A stretch of 16,513 bases of DNA. Source: Pholiota molesta (Eukaryota; Basidiomycota; Agaricomycetes; Agaricales; Strophariaceae). Numbering within the stretch: position 1 is the first letter of the stretch; each line of letters opens with the position of its first letter. The stretch lies in contig JACGCK010000545.1 of the NCBI GenBank assembly GCA_014925825.1, positions 1 through 16,513 on the forward strand, read 5' to 3'. The position numbers and the translations under genes were made by a program. This document shows positions 1-8,253 of this stretch, piece by piece. The notes below the pieces were generated by a model. The model saw only the letters and a program-made list of their open reading frames with translations. It did no database searches and was not told the origin of the DNA.

Positions 1-533
1 TTATTAGTAATAATAAGATATAAGATAGCTCTAATTACACAAAGAACCTTTGGATTATTATTACTAATCTGAGTTAAAAATTCTTGCATAGGTGTATTTA
101 AAATAGAGGCATTAGGATCATAATCACATTGAAGAGTATGATTAATATAAAATTCAGGTTTATGAGAAAATGTTTCTCCAGTACTAGTATTTAATACGCA
201 ATTTTGGAAAGAAAGAAGCAAACCTTTTGAATTAGCTAGTGATTTAGATTTTTGTAAACTAAAGGTATGTCTTTGTAATATTAGTATAATACCTTCTACA
301 TTCTTAGGGTTAAAATGTTTATAACTTTGAGGGTATTTCTTAACAATAAAGCTTAGCAAAGAAGATTTTAATTCTTCTAGGGTTTGGCTATACCATATTT
401 TTCTTTCTAAATCATAGTTATAAAAACACTTGCTATCGATGCAGTATTTAAAGTGAAGATGAATATTTTTAAAATCATTAGCGATGTCCCAGACATTAAT
501 TGAAGATGAAGAATTTTTGTTGTTTTTATTCAT
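1..533 (-). CDS. SF3 (D5/P4-type) helicase, 5' part, cut by window edge
   Basis: This is the N-terminal part (about residues 1-177) of the same helicase found complete further right. The start codon is at 531-533 on the minus strand, and the reading frame is open to the window edge. It contains the D5_N-like region: the aromatic stretch FYNYDLERKIW near residues 37-47, then NCVLNTSTGE at 111-120 and CDYDPNAS at 136-143. It stops just before the Walker A motif, so no ATPase motif is visible in this copy. The visible residues match the other copies. Truncation is due only to the window boundary. Confidence 0.9.
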   Translation of the reverse strand, partial: MNKNNKNSSSSINVWDIANDFKNIHLHFKYCIDSKCFYNYDLERKIWYSQTLEELKSSLLSFIVKKYPQSYKHFNPKNVEGIILILQRHTFSLQKSKSLANSKGLLLSFQNCVLNTSTGETFSHKPEFYINHTLQCDYDPNASILNTPMQEFLTQISNNNPKVLCVIRAILYLIITN

Positions 534-1116
534 AGTTATAATTTTGTATTTTGCGCGTAGCTTTTTATTTTACCTATATTTACTTATATTTTCTACTTTC
601 CGCAAAGCTACTGCAGGCTCGGTCCCGCGAGGACTAGGTTCTTAGATATAATAGATTACCTATTTTATTGCGAGAGCGGACCGAGACCAAGCTTTATTTT
701 TTGCTTGCAAAGGGAGCTAGCCCTATTTATTTAAGCTTAGCCTGCCTGAAGCAGCCAGAGGCAAATAATTTTACCCTTGCCTAAGCAAACCAACACGGCA
801 AAAAGGACTAAGTAGAAATTTAAATCTTTCGCAGCTTACCTCCTCTGCTTCCTCCCCTCCAGCTCTTCGAGGTAGCAATTTTTGTTTTTTTTTTTTTATT
901 TAAAAAACAAAATGCTTCCTTTTCAAGCAGGAGGTTGCAGGGGAGGAGGTAGCAGAGGTGCGGTAACTTGGAAAGATATATAGGCGAGTCTTAATAGTAA
1001 ATCTGTAGTGTTAATGAACTCTACATCTTCTTTTAAACTTCTTTTTTTTTTTAGAGGTTTATTTTTTTAAAGACTATAATATATCGCGGCACCGAGCCTG
1101 CAGTAGCTGGCGGTAA
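534..1116. other. Noncoding leader region: GC clusters A and B and a large GA/CT-rich hairpin
   Basis: No gene is visible here. Starting from the helicase side it holds the promoter-like nonamer, GC cluster A (600-632), and an inverted pair CTCGGTCC (618-625) / GGACCGAG near 677-684. Next comes a large imperfect hairpin (about 836-963) made of CCTCCTCTGCTTCC-type sequence pairing with GGGGAGGAGGTAGCAGAGG. An inner poly-T/poly-A stem at about 874-914 forms its tip. GC cluster B (1085-1113) is last. A small stem TGCCT/AGGCA also occurs around 748-775. The density of foldable elements fits an origin or RNA processing region, but no function is shown. Confidence 0.7.
581..589 (-). promoter_or_regulatory. 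ATATAAGTA mitochondrial-type promoter candidate
   Basis: The minus strand reads ATATAAGTA here, with its last base 47 bp before the A of the helicase start codon. This is an exact match to the budding-yeast mitochondrial nonanucleotide promoter, in which transcription starts at the final A. Use of that consensus outside budding yeasts is not general, and an AT-rich 9-mer can occur by chance. Position and orientation make it plausible but not proven. Confidence 0.45.
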
Positions 1117-1837
1117 AAATATATGTATATAAATTGTATATTATATGTATAAGTAGCGTTTCCCCCTACACGCCTATTTTACCTACTAAGATAGCCACTC
1201 TCATAAAATAATGTAGGGAGTGTAGGGGTAATCGCTATAAACTTTATTTTTTCCGCGAGCCTTTTTTTTTTTTTTAGCCAATAGCTTTTTTTTATTCTTC
1301 CTTTGCTCCCCTGCTTCTCTGTGTTATTTTTTTTTTTGTTTTTTTATAAAAAAAAAAAAATAACAAGAAGCAGAGGGGGTAGAACCCTCGTTTTGATTAT
1401 TCTGTTTATTAATAATAATAAAAATAAGAATAAACAAAGCAAAGAGAGTGATATAGTAGCAAAAATGGGGTATTTAGCGATAGCGGAGCAACCCATTTAT
1501 TGGTATTGGGCTTTTGTTTGTTTTAATATATAGCGGAGCTGCTAAGCTTATTATTTAATAGAAAATTGGGACGAACTTATTTGTGTGTTTAATACAGGTA
1601 GTGCCTTAGCTACTATTAATATAATTATTTTTATGAATAACATCACTTGGGTACTATGGCGAAAAAAAGCTATTGGCTAAAAAAAAAAAAAAGGCTCGCG
1701 GAAAAAATAAAGTTTATAGCGATTACCCCTACACTCCCTACATTATTTTATGAGAGTGGCTATCTTAGTAGGTAAAATAGGCGTGTAGGGGGAAACGCTA
1801 CTTATACATATAATATACAATTTATATACATATATTT
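1117..1837. repeat. 177-bp inverted repeat (arms 1117-1293 and 1662-1837) around a 368-bp spacer
   Basis: The two arms are reverse complements over about 176 bp, differing by one base in a terminal T/A run. Each arm holds an internal imperfect hairpin: 1155-1171 (AGCG, CCCCCTACAC) pairs with 1220-1236 (GTGTAGGGG, CGCT), loop 48 nt. It also has a run of 14 T or A. GC clusters B (1085-1113) and C (1838-1866) flank the arms in the same orientation as each other. A long facing repeat like this can recombine, form a cruciform, or act in replication; which applies is unknown. Confidence 0.92.
1294..1661. other. Spacer between the inverted arms: poly-T/A hairpin and protein-like remnant
   Basis: 368 bp with two visible elements. 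A hairpin at 1308-1379 pairs CCCCTGCTTCTCTGTGTTA plus T-run with A-run plus TAACAAGAAGCAGAGGGGG. A segment open from 1546 to TAA at 1678-1680 reads as protein-like sequence (ENWDELICVFNTGSALATI, then NNITWVLWR) but has no start codon near its beginning. GC-rich patches sharing GCGGAGC sit at about 1481-1490 and 1531-1540. I do not recognise a gene. Equivalent spacers lie at 4250-4616, 10083-10450, 13041-13408 and 15997-16362. Confidence 0.6.
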
Positions 1838-2041
1838 CGCGGAAGCGAGCCTGCAGTAGCTGGCGGAAAAATCTAAATTTATACTTCTCGCTAGCTGCTA
1901 AAGCTGGTTAAGCTGGTAAAGCTGCTACCTCCTCTGCTACCTCCTCTGCTTCCTCCCCCTCTGCTACCTCGAAGAGGAGGAAGCTAGGGGAGGAGGTAGC
2001 AGAGGAGGAAAGCAGAGAGAGGGGGTAGTTATGCAAAAGAA
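1838..2041. terminator. 3' hairpin downstream of the helicase (arms 1928-1946 / 1990-2008)
   Basis: A perfect 19-bp inverted repeat, CCTCCTCTGCTACCTCCTC with its complement, lies 34-114 bp past the stop codon of the minus-strand gene. The loop of 43 nt itself contains the small stem CCTC-GAA-GAGG. The tandem pattern CTACCTCCTCTG repeats inside one arm. In the mRNA this would be a strong structure, suited to 3' end formation or stability. There is no bacterial-type U tract immediately after it. GC cluster C (1838-1866) lies beyond it. Confidence 0.6.
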
Positions 2042-3489
2042 TTAATTAGTAAAATCACTTTGAGTTATAAGCGGTAAATCATTATAAATTTTTAGTGCTG
2101 TTTCCTCGGAGAGGTCGGTTTTTGAATTATCTAATTTAATTCCTCTGATAATAAAACCTGAGGCATTTCTTTTTTTCTCAATATCCCAATTCATAGATTG
2201 AAGGTTACCAATTAGAAGAGGGGTAAACTGATTAGACTTAATAATACCTACCTCCCATTAAACAATTTAGACCAAGAATTAAAATTACCAAATAAAGTAT
2301 CAGAATCTAAAGCGTTATTCCCAATTCTAACTGAGCTATTCTTATCTTGAATAAGTCTTTCAGTAATCCAAGCCTTAATAGGATTAGTTACTATTATACT
2401 TTCAGGATTTATTAAACTTGTAGTATGTTCCCCTCCTCTAGCCAGCATTTGTAGAGAACTTTGTGGGGTTGCAAGTATTCAGTTAATCAGATGAGGTAAA
2501 TAACCAGTTAAAATACCAGTAGCTTGGTTATTTTTAGTTAAATTAAATAAATTATTATTAGTTTCTTTAGGTTTATAAGAGAAAACAATGTACACAAATC
2601 TTCTAGCAATACCAGTACTACTATTATGAAAATTCCATACCGTGTTACTTGTAACAATAACAAAAGAATTTGGTAACATTTGAGTAGGTGTTTTATATTT
2701 CTCTTCACTAGTTAAAACATCTCCCCCAATGATATTTTTAAGAATTTGAGGTTCAGATCCTAATGTTAAAGGTAATTCAGATATAATCAATAGTAACTTA
2801 TCTTTTAATGGGGATAAACCGAATCTACTTTGCAAGTTTCGTAAATTAGTAGTTACAGAGGCTGTTGGACCTAGTAAATGGGAGATCATATTAGTAAAAG
2901 TAGATTTACCAGTACCACCCGGTCCATAAACATATAATGCTATCTGGTAAGTTAAATTATTAGTAATAATAAGATATAAGATAGCTCTAATTACACAAAG
3001 AACCTTTGGATTATTATTACTAATCTGAGTTAAAAATTCTTGCATAGGTGTATTTAAAATAGAGGCATTAGGATCATAATCACATTGAAGAGTATGATTA
3101 ATATAAAATTCAGGTTTATGAGAAAATGTTTCTCCAGTACTAGTATTTAATACGCAATTTTGGAAAGAAAGAAGCAAACCTTTTGAATTAGCTAGTGATT
3201 TAGATTTTTGTAAACTAAAGGTATGTCTTTGTAATATTAGTATAATACCTTCTACATTCTTAGGGTTAAAATGTTTATAACTTTGAGGGTATTTCTTAAC
3301 AATAAAGCTTAGCAAAGAAGATTTTAATTCTTCTAGGGTTTGGCTATACCATATTTTTCTTTCTAAATCATAGTTATAAAAACACTTGCTATCGATGCAG
3401 TATTTAAAGTGAAGATGAATATTTTTAAAATCATTAGCGATGTCCCAGACATTAATTGAAGATGAAGAATTTTTGTTGTTTTTATTCAT
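2042..3489 (-). pseudogene. SF3 helicase copy with one-base frameshift
   Basis: This copy matches the intact 1449-bp gene but is 1448 bp long. The C run at 2254-2256 has three bases where the other copies have four. On the gene strand this shifts the frame after ...WSKLFNG (about residue 412 of 482). It removes the last part of the winged-helix-like C-terminal region. The start (3487-3489), Walker A, Glu of Walker B, motif C and arginine-finger region are unchanged. The in-frame TGA is at 2479-2481 and is read as Trp in code 4. Because the change is a single homopolymer unit and all else is identical, a sequencing or consensus error is more likely than a real pseudogene. The label 'pseudogene' describes the sequence as given. 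Confidence 0.85.
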
Positions 3490-4073
3490 AGTTATAATTT
3501 TGTATTTTGCGCGTAGCTTTTTATTTTACCTATATTTACTTATATTTTCTACTTTCCGCAAAGCTACTGCAGGCTCGGTCCCGCGAGGACTAGGTTCTTA
3601 GATATAATAGATTACCTATTTTATTGCGAGAGCGGACCGAGACCAAGCTTTATTTTTTGCTTGCAAAGGGAGCTAGCCCTATTTATTTAAGCTTAGCCTG
3701 CCTGAAGCAGCCAGAGGCAAATAATTTTACCCTTGCCTAAGCAAACCAACACGGCAAAAAGGACTAAGTAGAAATTTAAATCTTTCGCAGCTTACCTCCT
3801 CTGCTTCCTCCCCCTCCAGCTCTTCGAGGTAGCAATTTTTGTTTTTTTTTTTTTATTTAAAAAACAAAATGCTTCCTTTTCAAGCAGGAGGTTGCAGGGG
3901 AGGAGGTAGCAGAGGTGCGGTAACTTGGAAAGATATATAGGCGAGTCTTAATAGTAAATCTGTAGTGTTAATGAACTCTACATCTTCTTTTAAACTTCTT
4001 TTTTTTTTTAGAGGTTTATTTTTTTAAAGACTATAATATATCGCGGCACCGAGCCTGCAGTAGCTGGCGGTAA
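3490..4073. other. Noncoding leader region, second copy
   Basis: Same order of elements as at 534-1116: GC cluster A at 3556-3588, the GA/CT-rich hairpin around 3792-3920 and GC cluster B at 4042-4070. The C run in the hairpin near 3810 is one base longer than in the first copy. No open frame of interest. Confidence 0.7.
3537..3545 (-). promoter_or_regulatory. ATATAAGTA promoter candidate
   Basis: Same nonamer, same spacing to the gene that starts at 3489. It sits between GC cluster A (3556-3588) and the start codon. Confidence 0.45.
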
Positions 4074-4792
4074 AAATATATGTATATAAATTGTATATTA
4101 TATGTATAAGTAGCGTTTCCCCTACACGCCTATTTTACCTACTAAGATAGCCACTCTCATAAAATAATGTAGGGAGTGTAGGGGTAATCGCTATAAACTT
4201 TATTTTTTCCGCGAGCCTTTTTTTTTTTTTTAGCCAATAGCTTTTTTTTATTCTTCCTTTGCTCCCCTGCTTCTCTGTGTTATTTTTTTTTTTGTTTTTT
4301 TATAAAAAAAAAAAATAACAAGAAGCAGAGGGGGTAGAACCCTCGTTTTGATTATTCTGTTTATTAATAATAATAAAAATAAGAATAAACAAAGCAAAGA
4401 GAGTGATATAGTAGCAAAAATGGGGTATTTAGCGATAGCGGAGCAACCCATTTATTGGTATTGGGCTTTTGTTTGTTTTAATATATAGCGGAGCTGCTAA
4501 GCTTATTATTTAATAGAAAATTGGGACGAACTTATTTGTGTGTTTAATACAGGTAGTGCCTTAGCTACTATTAATATAATTATTTTTATGAATAACATCA
4601 CTTGGGTACTATGGCGAAAAAAAGCTATTGGCTAAAAAAAAAAAAAAGGCTCGCGGAAAAAATAAAGTTTATAGCGATTACCCCTACACTCCCTACATTA
4701 TTTTATGAGAGTGGCTATCTTAGTAGGTAAAATAGGCGTGTAGGGGGAAACGCTACTTATACATATAATATACAATTTATATACATATATTT
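4074..4792. repeat. Inverted repeat (arms 4074-4249 and 4617-4792) around the spacer
   Basis: Second copy of the arm-spacer-arm block. The left arm has one C fewer in the CCCCC run of its internal hairpin (near 4120) than the other copies. Spacer orientation relative to the gene is as in the first copy, so no flip of the spacer is seen. Confidence 0.92.
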
Positions 4793-4995
4793 CGCGGAAG
4801 CGAGCCTGCAGTAGCTGGCGGAAAAATCTAAATTTATACTTCTCGCTAGCTGCTAAAGCTGGTTAAGCTGGTAAAGCTGCTACCTCCTCTGCTACCTCCT
4901 CTGCTTCCTCCCCTCTGCTACCTCGAAGAGGAGGAAGCTAGGGGAGGAGGTAGCAGAGGAGGAAAGCAGAGAGAGGGGGTAGTTATGCAAAAGAA
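4793..4995. terminator. 3' hairpin of helicase (arms 4883-4901 / 4944-4962)
   Basis: Same 19-bp stem behind the intact minus-strand gene. The loop is one C shorter (CCCC versus CCCCC near 4910) than in the first copy. GC cluster C is at 4793-4821. Confidence 0.6.
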
Positions 4996-6444
4996 TTAAT
5001 TAGTAAAATCACTTTGAGTTATAAGCGGTAAATCATTATAAATTTTTAGTGCTGTTTCCTCGGAGAGGTCGGTTTTTGAATTATCTAATTTAATTCCTCT
5101 GATAATAAAACCTGAGGCATTTCTTTTTTTCTCAATATCCCAATTCATAGATTGAAGGTTACCAATTAGAAGAGGGGTAAACTGATTAGACTTAATAATA
5201 CCTACCTCCCCATTAAACAATTTAGACCAAGAATTAAAATTACCAAATAAAGTATCAGAATCTAAAGCGTTATTCCCAATTCTAACTGAGCTATTCTTAT
5301 CTTGAATAAGTCTTTCAGTAATCCAAGCCTTAATAGGATTAGTTACTATTATACTTTCAGGATTTATTAAACTTGTAGTATGTTCCCCTCCTCTAGCCAG
5401 CATTTGTAGAGAACTTTGTGGGGTTGCAAGTATTCAGTTAATCAGATGAGGTAAATAACCAGTTAAAATACCAGTAGCTTGGTTATTTTTAGTTAAATTA
5501 AATAAATTATTATTAGTTTCTTTAGGTTTATAAGAGAAAACAATGTACACAAATCTTCTAGCAATACCAGTACTACTATTATGAAAATTCCATACCGTGT
5601 TACTTGTAACAATAACAAAAGAATTTGGTAACATTTGAGTAGGTGTTTTATATTTCTCTTCACTAGTTAAAACATCTCCCCCAATGATATTTTTAAGAAT
5701 TTGAGGTTCAGATCCTAATGTTAAAGGTAATTCAGATATAATCAATAGTAACTTATCTTTTAATGGGGATAAACCGAATCTACTTTGCAAGTTTCGTAAA
5801 TTAGTAGTTACAGAGGCTGTTGGACCTAGTAAATGGGAGATCATATTAGTAAAAGTAGATTTACCAGTACCACCCGGTCCATAAACATATAATGCTATCT
5901 GGTAAGTTAAATTATTAGTAATAATAAGATATAAGATAGCTCTAATTACACAAAGAACCTTTGGATTATTATTACTAATCTGAGTTAAAAATTCTTGCAT
6001 AGGTGTATTTAAAATAGAGGCATTAGGATCATAATCACATTGAAGAGTATGATTAATATAAAATTCAGGTTTATGAGAAAATGTTTCTCCAGTACTAGTA
6101 TTTAATACGCAATTTTGGAAAGAAAGAAGCAAACCTTTTGAATTAGCTAGTGATTTAGATTTTTGTAAACTAAAGGTATGTCTTTGTAATATTAGTATAA
6201 TACCTTCTACATTCTTAGGGTTAAAATGTTTATAACTTTGAGGGTATTTCTTAACAATAAAGCTTAGCAAAGAAGATTTTAATTCTTCTAGGGTTTGGCT
6301 ATACCATATTTTTCTTTCTAAATCATAGTTATAAAAACACTTGCTATCGATGCAGTATTTAAAGTGAAGATGAATATTTTTAAAATCATTAGCGATGTCC
6401 CAGACATTAATTGAAGATGAAGAATTTTTGTTGTTTTTATTCAT
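4996..6444 (-). CDS. SF3 (D5/P4-type) replicative helicase, intact in code 4
   Basis: Complete copy: 482 codons plus TAA, ATG at 6442-6444. TGA at 5434-5436 is read as Trp337. Family knowledge: D5/P4-type SF3 proteins are hexameric ATP-driven DNA helicases that open plasmid, phage or large-virus origins. Seen here: a D5_N-like N-terminus (about 1-180), Walker A GPGGTGKST (189-197, Lys195), KLLLIISELP with the acidic Glu238, GGD (255-257), motif C ending TSN (280-282), Arg296-Arg297 in GIARRF, then Asn336-Trp337 and a C-terminal region with WSK, QFTPLL and RGIKL typical of the P4 family winged helix. No separate primase catalytic domain is visible. It is the last gene before the head-to-head junction on the left side. 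Confidence 0.93.
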
Positions 6445-7027
6445 AGTTATAATTTTGTATTTTGCGCGTAGCTTTTTATTTTACCTATATTTACTTATAT
6501 TTTCTACTTTCCGCAAAGCTACTGCAGGCTCGGTCCCGCGAGGACTAGGTTCTTAGATATAATAGATTACCTATTTTATTGCGAGAGCGGACCGAGACCA
6601 AGCTTTATTTTTTGCTTGCAAAGGGAGCTAGCCCTATTTATTTAAGCTTAGCCTGCCTGAAGCAGCCAGAGGCAAATAATTTTACCCTTGCCTAAGCAAA
6701 CCAACACGGCAAAAAGGACTAAGTAGAAATTTAAATCTTTCGCAGCTTACCTCCTCTGCTTCCTCCCCCTCCAGCTCTTCGAGGTAGCAATTTTTGTTTT
6801 TTTTTTTTATTTAAAAAACAAAATGCTTCCTTTTCAAGCAGGAGGTTGCAGGGGAGGAGGTAGCAGAGGTGCGGTAACTTGGAAAGATATATAGGCGAGT
6901 CTTAATAGTAAATCTGTAGTGTTAATGAACTCTACATCTTCTTTTAAACTTCTTTTTTTTTTTAGAGGTTTATTTTTTTAAAGACTATAATATATCGCGG
7001 CACCGAGCCTGCAGTAGCTGGCGGTAA
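6445..7027. other. Noncoding leader region, third copy
   Basis: GC cluster A at 6511-6543, GA/CT-rich hairpin around 6747-6874, GC cluster B at 6996-7024. It forms the left side of the palindrome centred near 7349. Confidence 0.7.
6492..6500 (-). promoter_or_regulatory. ATATAAGTA promoter candidate
   Basis: Nonamer upstream of the intact minus-strand helicase that starts at 6444. It faces away from the head-to-head junction. Confidence 0.45.
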
Positions 7028-7672
7028 AAATATATGTATATAAATTGTATATTATATGTATAAGTAGCGTTTCCCCCTACACGCCTATTTTACCTACTAA
7101 GATAGCCACTCTCATAAAATAATGTAGGGAGTGTAGGGGTAATCGCTATAAACTTTATTTTTTCCGCGAGCCTTTTTTTTTTTTTTAGCCAATAGCTTTT
7201 TTTTATTCTTCCTTGCTCCCTGCTTCTCTGTGTTATTTTTTTTTTGTTTTTTTATAAAAAAAAAAAATAACAAGAAAGATAGAATGTTTATTATTCTTTA
7301 TTAATAATAATAAAAATAAGAATAAACAAAGCAAAGAGATGATATAGTAGCAAATGGTATTTAATAGCAGCAACCCATTTATTACTAATATATAGCAGTT
7401 AGCATTACTTATTTTGTTGTTTAATACAGGTAGTGCCTTAGCTACTATTAATATAATTATTTTTATGAATAACATCACTTGGGTACTATGGCGAAAAAAA
7501 AAAGCTATTGGCTAAAAAAAAAAAAAAGGCTCGCGGAAAAAATAAAGTTTATAGCGATTACCCCTACACTCCCTACATTATTTTATGAGAGTGGCTATCT
7601 TAGTAGGTAAAATAGGCGTGTAGGGGGAAACGCTACTTATACATATAATATACAATTTATATACATATATTT
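7028..7672. repeat. Inverted repeat at the head-to-head junction (arms 7028-7204 and 7494-7672), shortened spacer
   Basis: The left arm is a normal arm L flanked by GC cluster B (6996-7024). The right arm is not followed by cluster C as in other units. It runs straight into an inverted cluster B (7676-7704) and leader. The spacer (7205-7493) is 289 bp instead of ~368, with many small losses, mostly in G-containing stretches. The A run that begins the right arm (7494-7503) has ten bases against seven or eight elsewhere. This block is where the array changes direction. Confidence 0.92.
7205..7493. other. Shortened, degraded spacer at the turn of the palindrome
   Basis: It aligns over its length with the other spacers but lacks about 79 bp in many scattered small gaps. 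AT-only stretches such as the TTATTAATAATAATA tract survive; losses fall in G-rich parts, for example most of the 3' stem of the spacer hairpin. The half nearest the right arm (about 7417-7493) is essentially normal. This could be low consensus quality at a fold-back or genuine decay. Confidence 0.8.
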
Positions 7673-8253
7673 TTACCGCCAGCTACTGCAGGCTCGGTGC
7701 CGCGATATATTATAGTCTTTAAAAAATAAACCTCTAAAAAAAAAAGAAGTTTAAAAGAAGATGTAGAGTTCATTAACACTACAGATTTACTATTAAGACT
7801 CGCCTATATATCTTTCCAAGTTACCGCACCTCTGCTACCTCCTCCCTGCAACCTCCTGCTTGAAAAGGAAGCATTTTGTTTTTTAAATAAAAAAAAAAAA
7901 ACAAAAATTGCTACCTCGAAGAGCTGGAGGGGGAGGAAGCAGAGGAGGTAAGCTGCGAAAGATTTAAATTTCTACTTAGTCCTTTTTGCCGTGTTGGTTT
8001 GCTTAGGCAAGGGTAAAATTATTTGCCTCTGGCTGCTTCAGGCAGGCTAAGCTTAAATAAATAGGGCTAGCTCCCTTTGCAAGCAAAAAATAAAGCTTGG
8101 TCTCGGTCCGCTCTCGCAATAAAATAGGTAATCTATTATATCTAAGAACCTAGTCCTCGCGGGACCGAGCCTGCAGTAGCTTTGCGGAAAGTAGAAAATA
8201 TAAGTAAATATAGGTAAAATAAAAAGCTACGCGCAAAATACAAAATTATAACT
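7673..8253. other. Noncoding leader region, inverted copy right of the junction
   Basis: Reverse complement of the region at 6445-7027: GC cluster B at 7676-7704, hairpin around 7824-7951, GC cluster A at 8155-8187. Homopolymers differ from the mirror copy; one C run near 7847 has three bases against four elsewhere. The two sides are therefore not base-for-base mirror images. Confidence 0.7.
8198..8206 (+). promoter_or_regulatory. ATATAAGTA promoter candidate
   Basis: Exact nonamer on the plus strand, 47 bp between its last base and the ATG at 8254. The leader that follows is A-rich and has no ribosome-binding motif, in keeping with mitochondrial translation. Confidence 0.45.

Larger units (their letters stand above)
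1..7204 (-). repeat. Left head-to-tail array of the ~2.96-kb unit
   Basis: Gene starts at 533, 3489 and 6444 recur every 2955-2956 bp, with all noncoding elements in the same order. About 2.4 units are visible. Differences between units are homopolymer lengths only, as far as I could compare. Confidence 0.95.

Noticed and set aside
660..840. Possible tRNA-like folding in the leader (small stems around 700-775)
   Set aside because: No cloverleaf with recognisable T and D arms could be built; the stems are short and do not share a common acceptor.
1146..1156. GTATAAGTA in the repeat arms as a second promoter
   Set aside because: It differs from the consensus at the first base, and is present in both arms facing each other with no gene to serve.
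1303..1533. 76-aa reading frame in the spacer (also 10211-10441 and 13169-13399 on the minus strand)
   Set aside because: It runs through the poly-T/poly-A hairpin and is low complexity (F, K and N runs). It is broken wherever a homopolymer changes by one base, and has no family resemblance I can see.
4248..4451. 67-aa minus-strand reading frame
   Set aside because: It exists only because a poly-A run here is one base shorter; it is antisense to the equivalent frame in other copies and crosses the same hairpin.
7233..7478. 81-aa hydrophobic reading frame at the junction
   Set aside because: It is created by the scattered losses in the shortened spacer and has no counterpart in other units.
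7028..7672. Inverted arms as the terminal repeats of a linear plasmid
   Set aside because: The arms are internal in every unit, and the array runs through them without an end. No protein-primed DNA polymerase gene is present.
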